From contig DATKOR010000080.1 in NCBI GenBank assembly GCA_035524495.1, positions 1 through 64,000 on the forward strand: a DNA stretch of 64,000 bases, read 5' to 3'. This DNA comes from CAIKZZ01 sp035524495. GTDB taxonomy: Bacteria > Pseudomonadota > Gammaproteobacteria > Steroidobacterales > Steroidobacteraceae. Made by a program: the position numbers and the translations under genes. Below the pieces are notes generated by a model. The model was not told the origin of the DNA, did not search any database, and worked only from the letters and a program-made list of their open reading frames with translations. Shown here one piece after another: positions 24,725 through 35,220 of this stretch (position 1 is its first letter; every line of letters starts with the position of its first letter).

Positions 24725-26680
24725 TCAGCGATCGATCGCGAAACTCAGCATGTAGCGGCGTCCGAACTCCGAGGTGACCTGGCCGACGTAGGATATGTGC
24801 AATCCCGTCGAGTTCGTCAGGTTCATCGCGTCAAAACGCACGCTGAGCGGATGGCCGTGGATTCGCGATTCGTAGCGCAGGCCGGCGCTCAACGTCGACA
24901 GCACCGGCAGGTCGTAGCGGTCGTCCATCGTCGCGACGCGGCGCGACTGACGGGTCCACCCGAGCGATGCCGCGAAGGGCCGCCAGCGCGCCGGCGCGTA
25001 GTCGAGGTTGAGGTTGAGCGTCAGCGGTACCGGGCCGAGCGGCACGACCGCGGTGTTGCCCGGTTCCTCGACATGGGGGCGCAACATTACGCCGCCGGCG
25101 ACCACCGTCAGGCCGTCCTGGCCGTAGGCGAGCGAGCTCTCGACGCCGCGGTGACGGAGCGTACCGAGCGATGTGTAGAGAAGCGACGGGTCGAGGTTGA
25201 AGTACACCTTGTCGATCTCGAAGGCACCGAGCACCATTGAGAAGTGGCTGGACGGCGCGAAGCGCAGCCCGCCGTCGACCTGGCGCGTGCGCGTCGCGGG
25301 CGGCGGCTGGCCGCGGTTGATCGCCGAGTAGGGCGCGAGCGCAGAGTCCTCGAGGCCCTGCACGAAGCTCCCGTAGACGGTCAGTGTCTTTGCCGGCTCG
25401 AGCGTGAAGCGCGCGTTCATGAGCCACGGCGTCGCCAGCAGTGACTGTGCCGCGGTGTTCGCTTCGCGGATCGTGCGCCGGTAGTGGCTCTTCAGGACGC
25501 CGATGCCGAACGTGCCGACGTCCTTCCAGCGTTCCTCGTAGACCGCGCCGGCGTCGATCTGGCGCGTCTCGTCGATGTTCGCGGGACCCGTCGCGAAGCT
25601 GACCGGCAGCTCGGCGGGCGGGCTGTCGAACGACGCCCAGCCGTAGTCGAGCAGCGAGTCGCCGCCGTAAGCATGATCGGAGCTGCGCCCGCGGATCGAC
25701 AGATCGAGCTTGCGCGTGTGCGTATCGCCGCCGAATCGTCGCACGAGGCGCAGCTCGCCCGACGTCGAGGACGAGGAGAAGTCCGGCAATACGTCGAGAA
25801 CGTGGTAGACGGGGCGCGGCAACGTCGGGCAGCTGGGCGGGCAGAGCGGCGGGGCCGGCAGCAGCCAGAGGTACTCCTCGACGAACGACTGCCGGTCCTG
25901 CTCACGCGCCCGAAAGAGTCCGGCCGAAAGGTTCCACTGCGATCCGAAGCTCTGGTGCACGACGACGCCCATCGCCGTCGTGCGCCAGCCGTAGCTCGTG
26001 AACGACTGGGCCGCGAGGCGGCGGATGTCGAAGAGTGGCGGCGGCAGCAGGCCATCGGTGTAGACGACCGGCACGACCTCGTGCTGGCCGCCCGTCATGT
26101 TCGACCAGAACGGGACCACCTCCGTGTGCTCGAACGGCCTCCAGCGCAGCGCCGCGCCAAGGCCGATGTTCTCGGTCTTGTGGGCCTGGTCGGGCGTGAA
26201 GTTATGGCCGTAGTCCGCGCACACCGAGCCGGCGAGCTCGCCGCCGAGCGGCGTCTCGGCCTCGAGGTGGGCCTGCGCCGCATCGTAGGGACCGCGCGTC
26301 AGCAGCGCGCTGTAGCCAACCTGGCCGGTCGGGATGTGCAGGCGCAGGTCCGCGATCCCGGTTGGCGACGGAAAGCTGTAGGTCTGGGCCGTGATGCCGA
26401 CGCGCATGACCGTCGCGCGCTCGGTGCAGTTGCCGACGTAGGAACTCGTATTGTCGAAGTAGAGCCCCTCGATCCGCAGGTTCCCGGCCTGCTGGGGGTT
26501 GAAGCCGCGAGCATCGCTCATCGAATAGAGGCCGATCGACTGGTTGCCTACGGAAAGCCCGAACGCGTCCTCCGCCGCCGTGACCGCGTTGTCCTGGGCG
26601 TGCTGGGCGAGCGCGCTGCCGGCCAAGAATGCGAGCACGCCGAGCGCGCGCGCGGCGGTTGTCGCGTTCAAAGTTCGCAC
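24725..26680 (-). CDS. TonB-dependent outer-membrane receptor
   Basis: The 651-residue protein has a Sec signal peptide (ALGVLAFLAGSALAQ), a plug-like region (DAFGLSVGNQSIGLYSMSDA ... GNLRIEGLYFDNTSSY, about 30-130) and a long barrel of alternating strands ending RRYMLSFAIDR. The DAFG...IGLYS plug variety recurs in proteobacterial TonB receptors annotated for iron complexes, so the substrate cannot be assigned from sequence. I start it at GTG 26680, preceded by GGGGAG. It lies 52 bp after the GH81 glucanase on the same strand, which suggests but does not prove uptake of glucan fragments. Confidence 0.85.
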   Translation of the reverse strand: MRTLNATTAARALGVLAFLAGSALAQHAQDNAVTAAEDAFGLSVGNQSIGLYSMSDARGFNPQQAGNLRIEGLYFDNTSSYVGNCTERATVMRVGITAQTYSFPSPTGIADLRLHIPTGQVGYSALLTRGPYDAAQAHLEAETPLGGELAGSVCADYGHNFTPDQAHKTENIGLGAALRWRPFEHTEVVPFWSNMTGGQHEVVPVVYTDGLLPPPLFDIRRLAAQSFTSYGWRTTAMGVVVHQSFGSQWNLSAGLFRAREQDRQSFVEEYLWLLPAPPLCPPSCPTLPRPVYHVLDVLPDFSSSSTSGELRLVRRFGGDTHTRKLDLSIRGRSSDHAYGGDSLLDYGWASFDSPPAELPVSFATGPANIDETRQIDAGAVYEERWKDVGTFGIGVLKSHYRRTIREANTAAQSLLATPWLMNARFTLEPAKTLTVYGSFVQGLEDSALAPYSAINRGQPPPATRTRQVDGGLRFAPSSHFSMVLGAFEIDKVYFNLDPSLLYTSLGTLRHRGVESSLAYGQDGLTVVAGGVMLRPHVEEPGNTAVVPLGPVPLTLNLNLDYAPARWRPFAASLGWTRQSRRVATMDDRYDLPVLSTLSAGLRYESRIHGHPLSVRFDAMNLTNSTGLHISYVGQVTSEFGRRYMLSFAIDR

Positions 26681-26732
26681 GATCGATGGTCTCCCCACGG
26701 CCCGACCGGGAGGATAGCGTGCGCCGGGCCGT

Positions 26733-29123
26733 TCACGGGGCCCGGGCGAGCGCATGCGGCGGCACGTCGAGCACGACGCCGGTCGTGAACGTGACGCGGC
26801 GCGGCGTCGCCTGCGCGTTGTAGGCGAGGTAGGTGCGCGCGCCGTCTCGGTCGCGAAACACCGCGGCCAGCGGCGCATCGGCCGCCACCGACAGATCGGG
26901 CGTGCCGAGCGCCTGCAGGCTCGCGAGCCAGTGAAACGTGTGGCTGCGCGTCTCCCCGAACTCGACGCTGCCTTGCGGGTTCCACTCGGCGCGCGCGCCG
27001 TCGGGGTCGGCGAGGCCGCGAAACGACGCGAGCACGTCCTGCCAGATGTCGGGCGGCGTGCCGTCGGTCTCGCCCTGCGCGGCGTACGCGCGCATCTTGG
27101 CGGGCAGGTCGGCGAGCGCCTCGCGTACGAAGCCCGGATCCGCTGCAAGGTAGGTCGAGGCCGGCGTCACCGGCAGCACGTTGATGCCGAGCAGCTGGCG
27201 GGGCTCGGCGGTCCACCAGGTCGCGTACGCGTACTTGCCGCCGAACACGAGGCTCGCGTAGCGCTCGCCGAAAGCCGGCGCGAGCACCGAGTGATCGAGG
27301 TCGAGCCAGTACTGCTCGACCGAGGCGATCTCGCTCGTGTACAGGTAGATCCCGAGGTCCCTGAGCGCCGTGTTTCCCGTCGCCTCGCCGAGCAGGATCA
27401 GCCCCGCCCACGCGTTGATCGCCTCGGAGGACGACTCCTGGTTGTTGCCGGCGAGCAGGTTCGCCGTCCCCGAGGCCCACGAGTGCCCCTCGTAGGCGTC
27501 GAAATGCCGCAGGAACGGGTAGTCGGCGCGACCGCGCTCGGCGGTCGCGATGTCGGCGACGAGCTCGCCGAGCATGCCGCCCCAGCGGTCGCGGGCAAGC
27601 CACTCGGGATCGCGCAGCGCGACGTGCGCGGCCGCGGTGATCCAGTAGCCGTAGTGGAAGTGGTGGTCGTTCATGTTCTGGACGCTGTTGTATTCCTGCG
27701 GGATGCCGACGAAGGTCCCGAGGCGCGCGTCCTTGAGGAAATAGCCGGCGTGCCGGCCGTCGAACCACGCCTGCATCGCGCCCTTGAGTGCACCGAGCAC
27801 GGCGTCGCGCGCCTGCGGCCGGCCCTCGGCCGCGGCGATGCCCGCGAGCTGCGCGAGTGCACCGAGACCCTTGCCCGTCCAGTACGTGCCACCCGCCAAC
27901 GCCACGCGCTCGCCTGCGCGCCTGAGGTCTTCGGCGAGCAGCGCATCGAGCCGCTCGCGGTCGGCGCCGGCCGCGAGTGCCGGCCAGTACGGAACGAATC
28001 CGTGATAGGGGCGGACGATCTCGAACGATCGACCGCGGATCACGCGGATCGGGCCCCGCACCGAATCGTAGCGGTAGAGCGCGGCGGCAGGCTTCAGCGC
28101 CGACCAGTGGTGCGGGTAGAGGCCGAGGAAGGTGTCGTCGGTGTCGCCCTCGCGGGCGCGCGTCGTGACACGAAAGATGGTGTGCACGGCGCTGGCGCGC
28201 TCGTCATACGACCATTCGGCCCGCGTGTCGATCGGAAACGCATACGCGACCGCCAGGAATGCGGCGCGCGTCGCGGGCGTCTCGTCGGGCAGCGCCGCGA
28301 TCGAGAAGTAGCGCGCCTGCGAGAGGTGCAGCAGCAGCGTCGCGGGATCCGGCCAGCTGAACCGCGCGCCCCGCGGTGCGAATACGGCGAAGGCGTGCGT
28401 GCCGACGACGAACGAAGCGACGCGGCTCTCCGTCCCGGCTACGGGCTCGAGACGCCGCGGCGCGGCCGCGAGGCGGATCGCGACGTCGCCCTGGCTGCAT
28501 TCGAAGTACGCGAAGGGGCTCCCGTGCAGCAGCGTGACCTCGAGGGCCGATCCGCGTCCGTCACCCATCCGGACGCCGGCGAGCCAGTCCGAGAAGCGCG
28601 CCAGGCGGGCGTCGCGCGGCTCGAATGCGAGCGGCGCGACCGTGAGCGCCGGCTCGTGCAGGAAACGCATCTCGCGCGTGCCGTTCTTGGGGTGGACGTG
28701 GAGCTTAGGACTCGGAACGCCGAGCTCGAAGCCGGACGCGCCGGCGAGGCCCGTGAGCGGCAATGCGTAGAGCGGCCGCGACCAGCGCTGGAACATCAGC
28801 GACGAGTACCACTGGTTGGTCGGCGCGGCGACGCGCGCGGCCGCGCCGGCGCGAAACGCTGCCGGAGGAGGCGTGACGTCGATGCCTGCGGCGCCGTCGC
28901 GCGGCTGCGCGTAGTAGCGTCCGAGCCCGCTCGGGACGCCGGGGTCGGGGACCGCGCCGGCCGCCGGGAGCCCGGCCACGAGCCCGAGCGCGGCGACGCC
29001 GGCAGTGCACGCGGCGGCCGCGCGGGCTACGCGGAGCACGCGCACGAAGGTTCGCGAGGCGTCGGCGGCTCGAGCACGGTGGATCGCTCCGGCTGCTGCG
29101 ATGCGGGGCGAACCGATTCTCAC
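26733..29123 (-). CDS. Glycoside hydrolase family 81 endo-beta-1,3-glucanase
   Basis: GH81 enzymes cleave internal beta-1,3-glucosidic bonds of laminarin, curdlan or fungal wall glucan by inversion. The 796-residue product shows the GH81 N-terminal fold (PTNQWYSSLMFQRWSRPLYA), the LYPHHW motif and the signature series EYNSVQNMNDHHFHYGYW, DAYEGHSWASG and NNQESSSEAINAWAG, the last holding the catalytic acidic residues. A hydrophobic export segment (CTAGVAALGLVAGLPAAGA) lies near residue 40. The GTG at 29123 may be too far upstream; a GTG at 29045 gives a more usual signal peptide. It is co-oriented with the TonB receptor downstream. Confidence 0.93.
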   Translation of the reverse strand: MRIGSPRIAAAGAIHRARAADASRTFVRVLRVARAAAACTAGVAALGLVAGLPAAGAVPDPGVPSGLGRYYAQPRDGAAGIDVTPPPAAFRAGAAARVAAPTNQWYSSLMFQRWSRPLYALPLTGLAGASGFELGVPSPKLHVHPKNGTREMRFLHEPALTVAPLAFEPRDARLARFSDWLAGVRMGDGRGSALEVTLLHGSPFAYFECSQGDVAIRLAAAPRRLEPVAGTESRVASFVVGTHAFAVFAPRGARFSWPDPATLLLHLSQARYFSIAALPDETPATRAAFLAVAYAFPIDTRAEWSYDERASAVHTIFRVTTRAREGDTDDTFLGLYPHHWSALKPAAALYRYDSVRGPIRVIRGRSFEIVRPYHGFVPYWPALAAGADRERLDALLAEDLRRAGERVALAGGTYWTGKGLGALAQLAGIAAAEGRPQARDAVLGALKGAMQAWFDGRHAGYFLKDARLGTFVGIPQEYNSVQNMNDHHFHYGYWITAAAHVALRDPEWLARDRWGGMLGELVADIATAERGRADYPFLRHFDAYEGHSWASGTANLLAGNNQESSSEAINAWAGLILLGEATGNTALRDLGIYLYTSEIASVEQYWLDLDHSVLAPAFGERYASLVFGGKYAYATWWTAEPRQLLGINVLPVTPASTYLAADPGFVREALADLPAKMRAYAAQGETDGTPPDIWQDVLASFRGLADPDGARAEWNPQGSVEFGETRSHTFHWLASLQALGTPDLSVAADAPLAAVFRDRDGARTYLAYNAQATPRRVTFTTGVVLDVPPHALARAP

Positions 29124-29276
29124 ATCTCGTTAGCGCGCACGCCACGGTCGCGGGACCAGCGATGGTCGCGGTGGGACGGAGCACCGTGGCAAACCCCAAT
29201 GCGCCGCGCGCCTCGCTCGGGTTCACTGGCGCGGTCGGCGCATTCGGAAAATCGTTGCGCCGGACCGGGACGCTCC

Positions 29277-29753
29277 ATGACGCTCGTCCTCACCTCGAAG
29301 GTATTTGCCGCCGACGGCGCCATCCCGGCGCGCTACACCTGTGACGGCGAGGACCTCTCGCCGCCGCTCGCGTGGAGCGGCCTGCCCCCGGGCACCGCGA
29401 GCCTCGCGCTGATCATCCAGGATCCGGACGCCCCGGACCCGGCCGCGCCGCGCACGACGTGGGTCCACTGGGTCGTCTACAATATCCCACCGACGACCCG
29501 CGCGTTCGGCGAGGACGCCGCGCGTCGCGGCCTTCCGCTCGGCGCGCTTTGCGGCCGCAACGACTGGGGCCGGACCGGCTACGGCGGCCCGTGCCCGCCG
29601 GTCGGTCGCCACCGCTACGTGCACCGGCTCATCGCGCTCAACGTGGTGCTGCCGGATCTCAAGGGGCCGAGCAAGGCGGCGCTCGAGCAGGCCTTCGCCG
29701 GGCACGTCCTCGAAGAGGCGCAGCTGGTCGGGCGCTATGCGCGCGGCGACTAG
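29277..29753 (+). CDS. YbhB/YbcL family PEBP (Raf-kinase-inhibitor-like) protein
   Basis: The 158-residue PEBP protein contains the ligand-pocket motifs YTCDGEDLSPPLAWSGLPPG, LIIQDPDAPDP, TWVHWVVYNIP and GYGGPCPPVGRHRYVHRLIA. The family binds small anionic ligands; bacterial members have no settled physiological role. The ATG at 29277 starts directly at the first conserved strand. It is divergent from the GH81 gene and 12 bp upstream of the next gene. Confidence 0.92.
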   Translation: MTLVLTSKVFAADGAIPARYTCDGEDLSPPLAWSGLPPGTASLALIIQDPDAPDPAAPRTTWVHWVVYNIPPTTRAFGEDAARRGLPLGALCGRNDWGRTGYGGPCPPVGRHRYVHRLIALNVVLPDLKGPSKAALEQAFAGHVLEEAQLVGRYARGD

Positions 29754-29765
29754 CGCGCGCGCCGC

Positions 29766-30554
29766 GTGTCGCTAGGCGAGCGGCTGCGTTCGGCCTATTT
29801 CGCATTCTGGCTCGACCTGTCGGAGCGGCTCGGCCGCGTCCGCGGGCCGCGCCCCGAGGCACCCGGCTCGCTCGAGGATCCGCCGCTCGAGGCGGCACTC
29901 GCGGCGCGCATCGACGCCTTGCGCAGGCGCTTCGGCGTGCGCTTCGAGTGCTCCCTCGGGCGCGAGACGGCCCTTCAGAACTACGCGCGCCTCGAGCTCC
30001 TCGACCGCGCCGCCGGCGCGCTTGGCACGGCCTTGCCGCAGGGACGCGACGTCCACGACGTCGGCTGCGCGAGCTTCTGGTACGCGCCGGCGCTGCACGC
30101 CGCGTTCAGGCCGCGATCGCTGCGCGGCTTCGAGGTCGAGGGCTACCGGCGGCTCCAGGGTGGCATCAACCGCGCCGAGCGGGCGCTCGGCTACGCCGCG
30201 CAGCTGCCGGCCACCGAGTTCGTGATCGCCGACTACGCGACGGTCCGCGAGCGCGCGGGCCTCGTCACGGCGTTCTTCCCGTTCGTGACGCGCGCACCGG
30301 TGCTCGCCTGGCGGTTGCCGCTGCGCGTGCTCGCGCCAGAAGCGCTCTTTGCACGCGTGCGCGCGAACCTCGCGCCCGATGGCGAGCTGTGGATGGTGAA
30401 TCACGGCGAGGGGGAGGCGGAGACCGCCGCGCTAATCGCGGTGTCCGCGGGACTTCGATGCCGGGGCTTCTACGTCGAGCCCGACCCCTTGCTCGCGCGC
30501 CCGGAGCCGGCGGTGGTGAGCCGCTGGTCCCCGGGCGACGTTCAGGTGCGCTAG
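29766..30554 (+). CDS. Methyltransferase-like hypothetical protein
   Basis: The 262-residue soluble protein has a Rossmann-like order: DVHDVGCASFWYAPALHAAF (about 95-115) could be a divergent SAM motif I, followed by SLRGFEVEGYRRL, EFVIADYATV, then LAPDGELWMVNHGEGEAE, which resembles the motif after strand 5 of class I methyltransferases. The glycine-rich loop is atypical (GCASF instead of GxGxG), so activity is uncertain. The GTG start lies 12 bp after the PEBP gene. The 3-prime end overlaps the converging c4 cytochrome by 4 bp. Confidence 0.6.
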   Translation: MSLGERLRSAYFAFWLDLSERLGRVRGPRPEAPGSLEDPPLEAALAARIDALRRRFGVRFECSLGRETALQNYARLELLDRAAGALGTALPQGRDVHDVGCASFWYAPALHAAFRPRSLRGFEVEGYRRLQGGINRAERALGYAAQLPATEFVIADYATVRERAGLVTAFFPFVTRAPVLAWRLPLRVLAPEALFARVRANLAPDGELWMVNHGEGEAETAALIAVSAGLRCRGFYVEPDPLLARPEPAVVSRWSPGDVQVR

Positions 30555-31183
30555 CGCTGGGCCTCGAGATAGGCGGCGACCGCGGACATCTCGTCGAGCT
30601 TGAGGCCCTGCGCGACGCCGTGCATCACGGCGACCTTGCGCATGTTGCTCTGGAACGACGCGAGCTGCTTCAGCACGTACTGCGCGTGCTGACCCGCGAG
30701 CCGCGGGAAGTCGCCCATGCCGTGCGCGTCCGGGCCGTGGCAGGCCGCGCAGGCCGGAACGCCCACCGCCTCGACGCCCTTCTCGTAGATCTGCCGACCC
30801 TTGGCGATCAGCGCCGAATCACTGGCGTGTCCGGGGCTCGCCTGCTGCGCGGCGTAGTACTGGGCGAGGGCGTCGATCGTCTCGTCGTCGAGCTGCGCCG
30901 ACATGCCCCACATGTAGCCAATCGCGTCGGCGTCGCCGCGCGTTTGGCTCCTGAAGGCCTTCAGCTGCGCCGCGAGGTAGTTCGCGTTCTGGCCGGCGAG
31001 CCGCGGATACTTCGGCTGCTCGCTGACGCCGGTGGGCCCGTGACAGCTGCCGCAGGTGCCGATCGCGATGCGCACCGCGTGCTGGTGGGTGGCCGGATCG
31101 ATGTCATCCGCGCGCGCGACGCCGAACCCGATCGCACCCGCGAGGCCCAGGGCCGCCAAGATTGCGTGTCTCATTGCTTTCAC
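30551..31183 (-). CDS. Cytochrome c4-type diheme electron carrier
   Basis: The 210-residue periplasmic protein has a signal peptide ending VARA and two heme motifs, CGSCH (44-48) and CAACH (145-149), in two tandem cytochrome domains. The c4 signatures are YPRLAGQNANYLAAQLKAF and FPRLAGQHAQYVLKQLASF after each heme, and methionine ligands in GYMWGMSAQL and AVMHGVAQGL. Family members shuttle electrons to oxidases. The gene starts 19 bp after the porin-cytochrome fusion on the same strand, so it is the likely periplasmic acceptor or donor of that protein. Confidence 0.92.
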   Translation of the reverse strand: MKAMRHAILAALGLAGAIGFGVARADDIDPATHQHAVRIAIGTCGSCHGPTGVSEQPKYPRLAGQNANYLAAQLKAFRSQTRGDADAIGYMWGMSAQLDDETIDALAQYYAAQQASPGHASDSALIAKGRQIYEKGVEAVGVPACAACHGPDAHGMGDFPRLAGQHAQYVLKQLASFQSNMRKVAVMHGVAQGLKLDEMSAVAAYLEAQR

Positions 31184-31202
31184 TCCTTCGGCGCGGTGCG
31201 GC

Positions 31203-32591
31203 TTAGTAGGACAGCCATGCGAGGATGTAGAGCGTGTTGTTGTCGCTCGCCTTACGCGGCACCGTGACGCTGCAGTCGGCGTTGCACCACAGGTAGTTGC
31301 TGCCGCCGCTGTACTTTGTGTAGCCGGTGTACTGAATCGAGAACTTCGTGTTGAGCCACGGCATGTAGTTGATCTCGGCGATCCAGCCGGTCGTGTCGGG
31401 CGAGGTGTTGCCGCTCGCGCCGTAGAGGCCGGCGTCGTCGCTGCCGGTCGTGCGGAAGAAGCCGACCGTGCCGCCGACCTTGCGCCGGTAGTAGTAGGTC
31501 GCGAAGCCGCGCAACGTCGTCAGGTCGTTGTCGGCGTTCGCCGAGCCGCCTGCGCCGCCCGCGTAGGTCGCATCGAGCGTCTGCTTCTCGTGGATCCGCG
31601 TCGCGGTCACGCTGAAGAGGTGCTGGTCGCCCAGATACTGGTACTGCACGTCCTCGGCGATGTCCTGAAACTGGTCCGTGGGACTTCCGGAGAGCGGCGT
31701 GCCGCCTCCGGGCAGGAGCTTGAAGGTCGCGCCGTAGACGCCGCCCTCGATCGAATGACGGCCCCAGTTGTGCTCATAGGCGAAGCGCCAGTAGGGCGCG
31801 ACGCCCGAGAGTACCGCGGACTGGGTGCTGTCGAGCGGCCCGGCGGTTCCCTGGCGTGCGGTCCGGTAGAGCCCGAGCTCGCCGTACAGCGACTCGTTCC
31901 AGAACGCGTAGGCGGTGAGCCCCGCGACGTCCTGGCCGAGCGCGCCATCGATCATCGTGCCGAACGGCACGCCCGGCGCGCTGTTGGACGCGGCGTAGGG
32001 GAAGCCGAACGCAGGCGTGGAGTTCCACAGGTCCTGCACGGTCGGGTTGTTGTTGAGCGAGAGCCCGTAAATCAGGCTCTTGTTGTCCGGCAGCACCTTG
32101 AGGTCCGTGATGCGGATGTCGGTGTTGTCGATGCCGATCGTGCCGCCGTCGTTGCCGTAGGTCAGCTGCATGAACGCGCCGACGTGCGGCGCGATCTTGC
32201 CGGCGTAGAAGAGGCTCACCTGCTGCGGGAAGGCGACCGTGCCGTTCTGCGACTGCCCGGTGCCGGAGCTGTCCGGCAGCGGCGTCGCGAGCTGGGTCAT
32301 CGACACCTGCACCATCAGCGACAAGGGCGGCAGGCTCGCGAGCTCGAGGATCTCTTCCTTCTGCTGCGTGACGCCGCGCACCTGCTTGAGGTTGTCGAGG
32401 ATGTAGCCGTTGGCCTTGAACACGCGCCCGAAGTGCGTCAGCTCCGGCCACACCGTGTGGCAGGCCTCGCAGGCCATGCCGGTCTGGCGCGCGAAGCTCG
32501 GCACGGCCTCGGCCGTCGGCACTGCAAGCACGACGAGCAGCGGGATGAGGAAGCGCGTCGCGCAGGCGAGCCAGTTGCGTTCGTGAGTCAT
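31203..32591 (-). CDS. Outer-membrane porin-cytochrome fusion, Cyc2-like
   Basis: The 462-residue protein has a signal peptide (cut near AEA, about residue 29). Within about 15 residues of the mature N-terminus lies a single heme-c site in FARQTGMACEACHTVWPEL (CEACH 41-45), followed by THFGRVFKANGY. The remaining 400 residues look like a beta-barrel: alternating aromatic strands such as VSLFYAGKIAPHVGAFMQLT, LYGELGLYRTAR, GFATYYYRRKVGGTVGFFR and the final LYILAWLSY. One heme domain fused to a barrel is the architecture of Cyc2, the outer-membrane iron oxidase of iron-oxidising bacteria, and the RQTGxxCxxCHT motif fits my memory of that family. AAGGAG precedes the ATG. Substrate and direction of electron flow are unproven. 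Confidence 0.8.
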   Translation of the reverse strand: MTHERNWLACATRFLIPLLVVLAVPTAEAVPSFARQTGMACEACHTVWPELTHFGRVFKANGYILDNLKQVRGVTQQKEEILELASLPPLSLMVQVSMTQLATPLPDSSGTGQSQNGTVAFPQQVSLFYAGKIAPHVGAFMQLTYGNDGGTIGIDNTDIRITDLKVLPDNKSLIYGLSLNNNPTVQDLWNSTPAFGFPYAASNSAPGVPFGTMIDGALGQDVAGLTAYAFWNESLYGELGLYRTARQGTAGPLDSTQSAVLSGVAPYWRFAYEHNWGRHSIEGGVYGATFKLLPGGGTPLSGSPTDQFQDIAEDVQYQYLGDQHLFSVTATRIHEKQTLDATYAGGAGGSANADNDLTTLRGFATYYYRRKVGGTVGFFRTTGSDDAGLYGASGNTSPDTTGWIAEINYMPWLNTKFSIQYTGYTKYSGGSNYLWCNADCSVTVPRKASDNNTLYILAWLSY

Positions 32592-32822
32592 GTCCGCTCC
32601 TTAGGCCGAACCCGAAGATCCAAAATCCGGCACCAAAGTAGTCGTACAAATGCGCCATCTGAAGCCCGGCCACTACGTATTGGGCCGCGTAATTCGCACG
32701 GGCGGCCCCTTGACTGACGGCGGAATGCGGCCCTCGATTGCGCGTGGCGCCGCCAAAAAGCCGGATTTTTCGAAAATGCGACCGGACGGGCAGGGCCGCG
32801 TGCGATCGGCGACAATACGTAT

Positions 32823-34960
<2,138 letters not shown>

Positions 34961-34964
<4 letters not shown>

Positions 34965-35134
34965 GCGATGAGCCGGTGCACGAGGCGCGGCCGGGTCTCT
35001 ACGAGCCGCTGCTCGCGCGCTTCCAGCTGTCGGCGCGCGAACGCATCGTCGGCCGCGTGCTCGTTTGGCTCGTGCGGGTGCCGGGCGCGATGCGGCTCCT
35101 GACGTACTGGCACGCGCGCCGCTCGCGCGACTGA
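34961..35134 (+). CDS. Small hypothetical protein coupled to ygiQ
   Basis: A 57-residue ORF starts at an ATG that overlaps the ygiQ stop (ATGA), so it is probably translated by coupling. The sequence runs MSDEPVHEARPGLYEPLLAR ... ERIVGRVLVWLVRVPGAMRL ... HARRSRD: an acidic N-terminus, then a hydrophobic-basic helix that could sit on or in the membrane, then a basic tail. I recognise no family. It is too short and too close to its neighbour to be called securely without conservation data. Confidence 0.5.
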
Positions 35135-35160
35135 TACCGGATCCCGGCTCCACGCGGCGC

Positions 35161-35190
35161 TTGCTCCGGGCGGGCAGGCGCCAGTAGATT
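35161..35190 (+). promoter_or_regulatory. Putative promoter of thrA-thrB-thrC
   Basis: TTGCTC (35161-35166) and TAGATT (35185-35190) are spaced 18 bp. Initiation near 35197 would exclude the in-frame GTG at 35191 and supports the ATG at 35221 as the thrA start. No threonine/isoleucine-rich leader peptide is present. Confidence 0.4.
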
Positions 35191-35220
35191 GTGCGCCGCA
35201 AACAACGAGGCTCAGGGTTC

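Noticed and set aside
26680..27148. N-terminal extension of the TonB receptor to 27148
   Set aside because: The extension is antisense-like, overlaps GH81 coding sequence and lacks a signal peptide; GTG 26680 gives a proper signal.
26754..29276. Long plus-strand frame running through the GH81 gene into the PEBP gene
   Set aside because: Only the last 158 codons (from 29277) encode a recognisable protein; the rest is antisense to GH81.
35135..35220. Possible thr attenuator/leader peptide before thrA
   Set aside because: No run of Thr/Ile codons and no terminator-antiterminator pair could be found in 86 bp.
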